From positions 1 through 17,269 of the forward strand of contig JADFJB010000102.1 in the NCBI GenBank assembly GCA_022566355.1: a stretch of 17,269 nt of DNA. The letters are read 5' to 3'. This stretch comes from a candidate division KSB1 bacterium. GTDB taxonomy: Bacteria; Zhuqueibacterota; JdFR-76; DREG01. Shown here piece after piece: positions 1 to 5,927 of the stretch. Positions within the stretch are counted from its first letter, which is position 1. Each line of letters opens with the position of its first letter. The notes under the pieces are model-generated. The model saw only the letters and a program-made list of their open reading frames with translations. It made no database searches and was not told the origin of the DNA. Made by a program: the position numbers and the translations under genes.

Positions 1-2
1 AG

Positions 3-233
3 CCATTCTCTCCCAACGCGCTATGCCAGGTGTTCAGCCGTATTTACATTGCAGCAGGCATAAGAGGCGCAACAAGCCACAGTGGCCGTAGAACATTCAT
101 TACGAAACTCGCAAGCAAGGGTGTCAGTGTAAAAGTACTTATGGAACTCGCAGGTCATAAGCACTTAAGTACGACACAGCGATATATTGAAGTGAATGAC
201 CAAATGCTGAAAGAGGCGGTTGAGCTGGTGTAG
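3..233 (+). CDS. Tyrosine recombinase (phage-type integrase), C-terminal fragment
   Basis: The 3' end of a site-specific recombinase gene; the reading frame is open to the left edge, so the true start lies outside the window. The visible 76 residues hold the second half of the catalytic domain: the HSGRR segment (HxxR box), LAGHKH (third-box His) and the nucleophilic Tyr in TTQRYI. Family knowledge: these enzymes cut and rejoin DNA through a covalent Tyr link and mobilise phages, islands or transposons. The sequence resembles stand-alone phage/island integrases of the SHSGRRTFIT type and not integron IntI, since the usual IntI wording around the HxxR box is not seen. A GTG at 30 is internal, not a start. 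The gene faces a convergent NERD gene across a 95 bp structured spacer, suggesting an island edge. The family call is secure; the element it serves is unknown. Confidence 0.9.
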   Translation, partial: PFSPNALCQVFSRIYIAAGIRGATSHSGRRTFITKLASKGVSVKVLMELAGHKHLSTTQRYIEVNDQMLKEAVELV

Positions 234-328
234 GTGTGAGAATTTCACTTATCAGACACTTATCAGCGACCGTTTCACTCTCGCGGCGAGTGGCGCGGTC
301 CAACTGCATGCGCTTGTTGTGTGTATTT
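234..328. repeat. Structured GC-rich spacer with a bulged hairpin (possible attC-like or terminator element)
   Basis: The stretch between the convergent integrase and NERD genes holds a tandem CACTTATCAG motif (246-266) and a hairpin at 268-300. The hairpin pairs GACCG with CGGTC and CACTC with GAGTG, separated by matching 3-nt internal loops and a 7-nt apical loop. An outer CAG (264-266) can pair with CTG (304-306). Read on the minus strand, the DNA just after the NERD stop (CACAACAAGCGCATGCAG) resembles the 5' half of an integron attC site, but no matching GTTRRRY core is seen on the other side. It has no T-tract. It could be a decayed attC, an integrase attachment site, or a bidirectional transcription stop. 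Confidence 0.45.
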
Positions 329-1405
329 CTACATTCTTTTCTTTAAATATTCGAAGATGCCTTTGACTTCTTCACCGTCAAACGACGTTGGATCAAAATA
401 CTGTATGTAACCGATCAGCTCTTTTAGAGATAATACTTTTACATGTTTGAATTCTTCTTTAGGCTTTTCGTTGATCATAACGATAATATTTCTGATTGGT
501 ATTTTTCTGGCGCCCCAATGATGGCGTTCAAGCTTGATATCGTTAAGTTGTGAATCACTATTCAGCAATACAAATAGTGCGAAGCTAGTTCTTAATATTT
601 GCTTGACTGGTGATCTAAGATCAAGATTTTCTACTGAGGTTTTACTCCAATTTTTCGTTTCAAGAAGAAACACCCCTGACTGACAAACTAGTAGATGATC
701 AATTTGAATACTGAATATTCTGTCATTTTCCTTCTTGTTATATATGGGAGGATCAAACCTTATTGAAAAATCGTTTATTAGATAGTAATCATCTGATAGT
801 TGATGAAGAGCATTCACAACGGAAGTTTCTCCAATTGCTCCAGCAACTAATGTGTAAAGCCCATCAACAACCTCCTTTGTATAAGTCAGATCATCAAGAG
901 ATTTCTTGCAACGCTCTGAAATTAGCTTTTTCTTATTCTCTAGGCAACCCTCGATTTCATTCTCTAGTCTAGCTACCGTATTTTCCGCATTATTTGTTTT
1001 CTTTTTGAGAATGCTCTCCAGGTTGTTTACTAGGCTGGACGTCCTGCGGGATAAAAATGTGATCTTTAGGAAGTAGAAAGCTCTATAGAAAATGCTTCTA
1101 TCGTTCCTGTCGCTTGCTAGCTTAATTTCTGCTTCGAGTTTGTGTATCTGTTGTTCTATTTCATTTCGAATACTAGTTTTTAGTTCATCGTAGATCTGTT
1201 GATGACTAATAAGGGTAGACTGCATGTCTTGTATTTCTGCCTCTAATACGCTCTCAATATGACTCGGCAGTTGCTTTTTTTCAGACTCAAAGTCCCTAAG
1301 AAAACGACGTATTTCACCTATAGAATTAAATCTAGTTATACCGCTTCCACTTAAAGATTCTTTCAGTTTTTTTAGAGGCTCTATTTGCCCTTCTATAATA
1401 GTCAT
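329..1405 (-). CDS. NERD-domain (nuclease-related) protein with N-terminal coiled coil
   Basis: 358 residues. The C-terminal part (about 185-310) carries the NERD fold of the PD-(D/E)XK nuclease group: GAIGE (E193), IDHLLV (D236) and the ETK motif (E249, K251), in the usual order, so the expected metal-binding and catalytic residues are present. Residues 1-180 are charged and Leu/Glu/Lys-rich, consistent with long coiled coils broken by a short hydrophobic/basic patch (about 105-122), which could be membrane- or DNA-associating. Function is not established; NERD proteins are predicted DNA-processing enzymes and occur in mobile and defence contexts. No clear Shine-Dalgarno sequence precedes the ATG at 1405, but no better start is evident. 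It is AT-rich and lies next to an integrase remnant, consistent with horizontal acquisition. A role in anti-phage defence is only a guess. Confidence 0.85.
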   Translation of the reverse strand: MTIIEGQIEPLKKLKESLSGSGITRFNSIGEIRRFLRDFESEKKQLPSHIESVLEAEIQDMQSTLISHQQIYDELKTSIRNEIEQQIHKLEAEIKLASDRNDRSIFYRAFYFLKITFLSRRTSSLVNNLESILKKKTNNAENTVARLENEIEGCLENKKKLISERCKKSLDDLTYTKEVVDGLYTLVAGAIGETSVVNALHQLSDDYYLINDFSIRFDPPIYNKKENDRIFSIQIDHLLVCQSGVFLLETKNWSKTSVENLDLRSPVKQILRTSFALFVLLNSDSQLNDIKLERHHWGARKIPIRNIIVMINEKPKEEFKHVKVLSLKELIGYIQYFDPTSFDGEEVKGIFEYLKKRM

Positions 1406-1771
1406 ATCTAAACAAACTTTTAGAAGTTATTTGCAAGAACCTATTATCTGGTACTTGTGCCACCAATACACATAACAAGTTATTCCATTGTTTTGTCTTT
1501 CCCCAAGTTATTATTTTCCACATTGACTCACAAGATAATTTTCTCAAAATACATTATATTTTAACTATAGAACTAAATAGCATCCCAAACAGGATAATAT
1601 AATTACAGATTAATTTGTTTAAATTTATAACCTGCAAATAAAGAATGATTATTGTAAATCACAAGCTCAATGTGGTTTCTTGTATCATCAAAATAATAAT
1701 TTATTAACTTATCATCTAAACCTTTTGACTCCAATCCTGGTCAAATCTAACAAAATGGAAAGAAAAATTAT
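1406..1771. other. AT-rich intergenic region between divergent NERD and sigma-factor genes
   Basis: No credible gene. It must contain the promoters of two divergent transcription units. A TTGACT box (1725-1730) is present, but the -10 candidate at the right spacing is poor, so no promoter is called. Short ATAAC/GTTAT motifs near 1471-1484 were considered as a recombination half-site and not accepted. Confidence 0.6.
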
Positions 1772-2311
1772 TTGATTTCGGTTCTTGAAAATGAAAACGA
1801 AATTATCCAAAGATGTCAAGCAGGAGATCTAAATGCTTTTAAAAAAATCTATCATCACTTTGAGCAACCGATGCTGGGTATGGCAATTAGAATGCTGGAA
1901 AACCAAAGTGACGCTGAAGATGCAATCCAGGTGGCCTTTATGAAGCTCTACCAGGGAATTTCCAAGTATCGCTTTGATGCCAAATTTAGTACGTACTTAT
2001 TCCGGATCGTCATGAATGTCTGTTTAGACGCACTCAAAAAGAGAAAAATTCAAACCGATCTGACACTTGTCGAAAATGAAACATCATATAAACCTATGAA
2101 TGATTTACGCATGCAATTGGAGGAAGCAATAAACAAGCTTCCCGAACGTATGAAAGCTTGCTTCGTAATGTTCGCAGTTGAGGAATTTCCCCAGGCAGAA
2201 ATCGCAGAAGTTTTGGGTTTGAGTGTCGGGGCGGTGAAAGCCCAGGTATTTCATGCAAAAGCCAGATTACGTTCGTTACTATCCGATGCAAGTACAGGAG
2301 CTGCCATATGA
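1772..2311 (+). CDS. ECF-type RNA polymerase sigma-70 factor
   Basis: 179 residues, a normal length for extracytoplasmic-function sigma factors. Region 2 (about 20-92) includes the DAEDAIQVAFMKLYQ core-binding/-10 segment and FSTYLFRIVMNVCLD; region 4 (about 114-168) has LPERMKACFVMFAVEEFPQAEIAE followed by a helix-turn-helix (GLSVGAVKAQVFHAKARLR) for -35 recognition. There is no sigma region 1 or 3, as expected. I accept the TTG start because it gives a complete region 2, a GGAAAG ribosome site lies about 9 nt upstream, and the nearby ATG (1755) is in another frame and stops at once. The stop overlaps the start of the next gene (ATGA), typical of a co-translated sigma/anti-sigma pair. The target regulon cannot be read, but autoregulation of this operon is likely. 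Confidence 0.95.
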   Translation: MISVLENENEIIQRCQAGDLNAFKKIYHHFEQPMLGMAIRMLENQSDAEDAIQVAFMKLYQGISKYRFDAKFSTYLFRIVMNVCLDALKKRKIQTDLTLVENETSYKPMNDLRMQLEEAINKLPERMKACFVMFAVEEFPQAEIAEVLGLSVGAVKAQVFHAKARLRSLLSDASTGAAI

Positions 2312-2934
2312 ATTGTAAGTTCAATGAAAAGTATGAATTGGGAAAACTGGACGAAGAAGCCTATATGAAGCACACGGTCAATTGTTCGGTTTGTCAGGCA
2401 ATCCTGGAAAAGGATAAGCAATTAATGGAGCTCTCCGGTAAACTGAGACAACCCATCCATGCCCCAAATTTATGGAAAAATATCGAACGCAATATCCAAC
2501 AAGAGCGAGAACGAAAATCCAACCGGATAATGAGCCTGCAAAGATATAAGACCCCGATTTATGCCATGGCAGCAATCTTCATCCTGGCAATTGGTCTAAC
2601 TGTTTATTTCTCAAAAACCGGCGCCAGCCAAAATTCTCCGAGTTTATTAGCGAAGACTCTTCTCCAGGAGGTTAAGGAAACAGAATCGGCTTATGAAGAT
2701 GCGATCAGTGGATTAGAAGAAGCGACTCAAAATAGATTTTCCGAAATGGATATTGAGTTGATACTGTTATATCGCGATCGCCTTGAAACCATCGATATTC
2801 AAATTGCACGTTGCAAGGCAGCCTTGATTGAAAATCCTGCCAATACACATATTCGCCGGTATCTGCTCGCTGCGCTTCAAGACAAAAAAGAAACCTTAAA
2901 TGAAGTCTTAAATTTAGAAATTCAACAATTATAA
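2308..2934 (+). CDS. Membrane-anchored zinc-finger anti-sigma factor
   Basis: 208 residues. The N-terminus has the anti-sigma zinc signature H22-x3-C26-x2-C29, with C3 as a possible fourth ligand; this domain normally clamps the cognate sigma factor in the cytoplasm. One transmembrane helix spans about residues 84-101. The outer C-terminal part (about 102-208) is helical and charged (LLQEVKETESAYEDAISGLEE, repeated Glu/Gln/Lys) and ends in a likely coiled coil; it would lie in the periplasm and may sense the signal. The start codon overlaps the sigma stop by 4 nt, which favours equimolar translation. The 36 nt gap to the next gene suggests a three-gene operon. Its role as anti-sigma rests on zinc motif, membrane helix and position, not on strong sequence recognition of the whole protein. 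Confidence 0.85.
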   Translation: MNCKFNEKYELGKLDEEAYMKHTVNCSVCQAILEKDKQLMELSGKLRQPIHAPNLWKNIERNIQQERERKSNRIMSLQRYKTPIYAMAAIFILAIGLTVYFSKTGASQNSPSLLAKTLLQEVKETESAYEDAISGLEEATQNRFSEMDIELILLYRDRLETIDIQIARCKAALIENPANTHIRRYLLAALQDKKETLNEVLNLEIQQL

Positions 2935-2969
2935 TTCATTCTTAAAACCAACTTATAAAGGAGAACCAA

Positions 2970-4637
2970 ATGCTCGGTAAAACAACACAAAAAGTTATAT
3001 TTTTTGCAGGGATTTTACTTTTATTCTCGAACAGTTTTGTTGCAGCTGGGGATCGTTCAGATAAAAGATCAAAAACCAAAACACTAACCGGGAAAATAAA
3101 TTCAGCGCCTGGCAACACGGTTTATATTGAAGGTTCACAAGGGGACATCTCAATTGTAGGCGCAGACCAGAATGAAGTTACCGTAGAAGCAAAAATCAGC
3201 ATCGAAACCGACGGAATCGATACCGAGTTAATCAATCAATTGTTGGAGGAAAGTGATCTCAAACTTGAAAATTATCGCGGTGGTATTCGGATAATTGTAG
3301 ACTCGCCTCGCGAAAAAATGCGAAGACTTGGCAAACGCGGGTTTAAAAATCTTTTTAAACGACTTTTTGATTCGGATGAATGGAATGTTTCTATCCACAC
3401 TGAACTGAAAATCTATGTGCCGACAAAGCAATCATTGTCCATTGACAATAAGTATGGTGACATCACGATCGACAATGTTGAAGGTACTTTGGATATCGAA
3501 AATTCTTCCGGCGAGGTAACCGTCGAAAACTGTTCAGGAATTCTGGATGTGCATAACAATTACGCGTTAGTGTATGTAAACGATCACGATGGAGATGTTA
3601 CAATACGCAATAGTAGTGGTAAAGTAACAGTACTAAGGATATCGGGGAATACCGAAATCGAAAACAACTACAAAGAAATTCGTTTCGAAGATATTGGCGG
3701 CAATCTTATAATCAACTCGGGTAGTAGTCCTATTGAGGGCCGTAACGTGGCTGGCCGGTGTGACATTCGATCATCATACAAACCCATCAGCGTGAAAAAG
3801 GTTATGGGCAACCTCACCATTAAAGGAAACAGCTCACAAGTAAGTGTGGAAGACATCAAGGGAGACGCAACCATCGAAACCAGTTATAAGCGGATAGAAG
3901 TCGACAGCGTCGGTGGAACATTAAAAATCATTGGTAACTCTTGCCCTGTGTATGTAAATAATATTGGGAAAAATGCTTCGATAAGAACCTCCTACAAAGA
4001 AGTCGTAGTAAATAATGTCAGGGGTGAACTTGATTTGAATGCGGGATCATCCACCGTGTCTGTGGAAAATGTAAAATCCGATGTCTATATTCGATCGACC
4101 TACAAGGACATCGACGTGAAGAATATTGACGGTGGATTAGAAATTGAAGGAGGTTCTTCAACAGTAACTGTGCAAGGGGTTAATAAAGATGTAAATATCC
4201 GTACAACATATAAACCCATTGATGTCAGGGATGTGGGTGGCCATTTAACAATAAACGGTAGTTCATGCAGCGTTCGGGCCACAAATGTAGTCGGAAATAT
4301 CGACATAACCAATTCATACAAATACGTTATTTTAAAAGGAACGAGCGGATCGATAACGGTTCGCGGCCAGAGCAGCCCCATTGAAGTCTCCCGTATTAAA
4401 AACATCCCCAAGGATGGTCATATCGAGCTGATTACCACTTATAAACCGATCAAATTATTTATTCCTTCCGATTTTGATATAGCTATCAATGCCCGTACGC
4501 AATATGGAGAGATTACATCCGACTTTCCGGTCTATCTTACTGGGGATCGGTCGAAAAAAATTAGTATCGAATTAGGCAAAGGAACCATCCCGGTTCGTCT
4601 GGAAACCAGCAGTGATATTACGATTCGGAGGGAGTGA
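2970..4637 (+). CDS. Secreted DUF4097-type beta-repeat protein with a regular 36-residue solenoid
   Basis: 555 residues with a signal peptide (about 1-26, cleavage near VAAG). After an N-terminal domain (about 35-150) come nine consecutive repeats over residues 161-489. Eight are exactly 36 residues long and the last is 41. Each starts with an aromatic/Lys face (SYKPISV, SYKRIEV, TYKDIDV) and has a Ser-rich turn 18 residues later (GNSSQVSV, GGSSTVTV). This two-rung 18+18 pattern predicts a beta-solenoid. The C-terminal cap (490-555) holds SDFDIAINARTQYG and GKGTIPVRLET, wording common in DUF4097 proteins. The family is often found downstream of ECF sigma/anti-sigma pairs; biochemical function is unknown. 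An AAAGGAG ribosome site precedes the ATG. It probably acts at the cell envelope as a structural or adhesive element controlled by the upstream sigma factor. Confidence 0.85.
   Translation: MLGKTTQKVIFFAGILLLFSNSFVAAGDRSDKRSKTKTLTGKINSAPGNTVYIEGSQGDISIVGADQNEVTVEAKISIETDGIDTELINQLLEESDLKLENYRGGIRIIVDSPREKMRRLGKRGFKNLFKRLFDSDEWNVSIHTELKIYVPTKQSLSIDNKYGDITIDNVEGTLDIENSSGEVTVENCSGILDVHNNYALVYVNDHDGDVTIRNSSGKVTVLRISGNTEIENNYKEIRFEDIGGNLIINSGSSPIEGRNVAGRCDIRSSYKPISVKKVMGNLTIKGNSSQVSVEDIKGDATIETSYKRIEVDSVGGTLKIIGNSCPVYVNNIGKNASIRTSYKEVVVNNVRGELDLNAGSSTVSVENVKSDVYIRSTYKDIDVKNIDGGLEIEGGSSTVTVQGVNKDVNIRTTYKPIDVRDVGGHLTINGSSCSVRATNVVGNIDITNSYKYVILKGTSGSITVRGQSSPIEVSRIKNIPKDGHIELITTYKPIKLFIPSDFDIAINARTQYGEITSDFPVYLTGDRSKKISIELGKGTIPVRLETSSDITIRRE
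3450..4436 (+). repeat. Nine in-frame 36-codon repeats (108 bp period) inside the DUF4097 gene
   Basis: The coding sequence for residues 161-489 repeats with a 108 nt period. The period shows clearly in protein (Tyr-Lys at position 2-3 and Ser-Ser near 20-21 of each unit) but weakly in DNA, so the repeats are old and held by selection on structure. The last unit carries a 5-residue insertion (NIPKD region). Confidence 0.85.
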
Positions 4638-4957
4638 GGTTAGAAACCCGCTGTTGGAGAAAAGAGGTTAGAGATTAGCTGCCAAGTGCTCCAACTTAGT
4701 TAGTATCTGAACGAAAACTCTTTGCCCATACCACTCATTGTCATTTCGATCCCGCCAGGGCGGAAGAGAAATCTTATGAGTTTCTATAATTTTAATATCT
4801 TAGCATTATTTCGTGAAAAAGATTTCTCCTCAGCTTCGCTAGATATGTATGTTTTTATATACTTAGTCCCTAACAAATCCAAAAAGCAATACCAACCACT
4901 ACCTTAGGACTGAGCCCTGATCTAACTATTTACAAGGCTTTTGCTATTAGAAATCAT
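4638..4957. other. Intergenic region with a dispersed-repeat fragment
   Basis: A gene-free 320 bp gap between convergent operons. Around 4737-4776 lies TGTCATTTCGAtcccgccagggcggaaGAGAAATCTT, wording typical of a small palindromic element scattered through some FCB-group genomes. A partial inverted partner, AAGATTTCTCCTCAGCTTCG, lies at about 4820-4839. The CCGCCAGGGCGG core can form a hairpin. No T-rich terminator was found for either flanking operon. Confidence 0.5.
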
Positions 4958-5773
4958 TCAATTCGTTGTAACATTAAAATGAACCGCAGTGCTGGTAAAT
5001 CCGGCAAAAACGCCGAGACCATTTTTAATATTTGTTTTGGGCTCGTTCAAATTACGGGAATCTTGCAAACCAAAAACGTATAAATCAGCATATTCCTGGT
5101 TGACCTTATAAACACGCACTTCATAATTACCCTTGTAGGTTAAGTCAAAACGCCGGATTACATATTCGTTGTCCTGGATCGGTCGCGAGCGAAAACTTCT
5201 AAATCGATTGAAGAGGTCACCAAATCGTTCATTGATAAACACTAAATTGGTTTCGGTATTTTCAATAATGACAAAGTAGTAGGTGTCTTCATTTTCCAGA
5301 TCCCACCTTACCCGAACAGTAGAAGTATCAAAACGTGAGGCAAAGAAATCCGTAGAAATCACATAATTTTCCGTTGAGATATTAACGTTTAAGGGCGCAT
5401 CCGGAATAATCGTTTCACCAGTGATAATTTCGTTATCATAATCAACGATAATCTTAAAATTGTCACCGATATTTACATTCAAATCATTTCCCGGGTAATG
5501 GTAGTAACCTTCACCTCCGGGTGTCGATACAAGCTGGTAGAGTTGGCCGGCTTTTTCCAGTGATACCATGGCATTATTAATTGGGACACCAGCGGTATCT
5601 TCCGAGGTGATGGCATAGGTAGTCGACAAATGAATATCCGTGACGGCTTCATTTGTATACAGATAAGCTTGAACAACTACCTTATCCGTTTCAGGCAAAA
5701 GCGGAGAACTTTCTTCACATCCCATGAAGTTAACCGCAATAGCAATCATTCCTAACCAAACGAATTTTTTCAT
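4958..5773 (-). CDS. DUF4249-type outer-membrane lipoprotein, partner of the TonB receptor
   Basis: 271 residues. I place the start at the ATG at 5773 because AGAGGAAA sits about 7 nt upstream; the in-frame ATG 24 nt earlier has no ribosome site. The N-terminus is a lipoprotein signal, hydrophobic then MGC with the Cys at residue 19, so the protein is probably lipid-anchored and periplasmic or surface-exposed. The body shows the DUF4249 pattern: an early KVVVQAYLYT strand, a 'gA.V.l' strand (INNAMVSLEKAG), GGEGYYHY, then FKIIVDYDNEIITGETIIPDAP and mainly beta strands to the end. Family knowledge: DUF4249 genes commonly follow TonB-dependent receptors in Bacteroidota, as here (155 bp downstream, same strand). 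The substrate is unknown; it probably helps the receptor capture its ligand. Confidence 0.82.
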   Translation of the reverse strand: MKKFVWLGMIAIAVNFMGCEESSPLLPETDKVVVQAYLYTNEAVTDIHLSTTYAITSEDTAGVPINNAMVSLEKAGQLYQLVSTPGGEGYYHYPGNDLNVNIGDNFKIIVDYDNEIITGETIIPDAPLNVNISTENYVISTDFFASRFDTSTVRVRWDLENEDTYYFVIIENTETNLVFINERFGDLFNRFRSFRSRPIQDNEYVIRRFDLTYKGNYEVRVYKVNQEYADLYVFGLQDSRNLNEPKTNIKNGLGVFAGFTSTAVHFNVTTN

Positions 5774-5820
5774 GATTATTTCCTCTTTAATTTTCATTTA
5801 TGAATATTGCATATATCATA

Positions 5821-5924
5821 TTTTTTTGACAGGATTTACAGGATCGACGAAGATATTACGACAATAATCAAATCTCGATAGTTTTTTATCAATTATGTAT
5901 ATCCTGTTTATCCTGTCTAAAAAA
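5821..5924. repeat. Inverted repeat (about 24 bp arms) between receptor and DUF4249 genes
   Basis: The left arm (5821-5844, TTTTTTTGACAGGATTTACA plus GGAT) and the complement of the right arm (5901-5924) match at all but three positions around a 56 nt spacer. Each arm itself contains two CAGGAT/ATCCTG half-copies. This TGACAGGAT..ACAGGAT wording recurs in intergenic DNA of many bacteria. The right arm begins 3 nt after the receptor stop, so on the minus-strand transcript it could fold and attenuate, stabilise or terminate the receptor mRNA ahead of the lipoprotein gene. Confidence 0.7.
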
Positions 5925-5927
5925 CCT

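Noticed and set aside
1469-1484. CTTGTTATGTG-like motif on the - strand upstream of NERD, resembling an integron core site
   Set aside because: No GC-rich hairpin or partner box lies upstream of it, and such AT-rich matches arise easily by chance.
1725-1753. TTGACT box before the sigma gene as a promoter
   Set aside because: The -10 candidate at 17 nt (TAACAA) is poor, and transcription would start on top of the ribosome site.
3450-4436. The periodic sequence as a possible CRISPR or satellite array
   Set aside because: It is in frame throughout, varies at the DNA level and encodes a structured protein repeat; there are no conserved direct repeats with unique spacers.
4722-4907. 61-codon ORF in the 4638-4957 gap
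   Set aside because: It runs through a dispersed-repeat sequence, has no good ribosome site and resembles no protein family.
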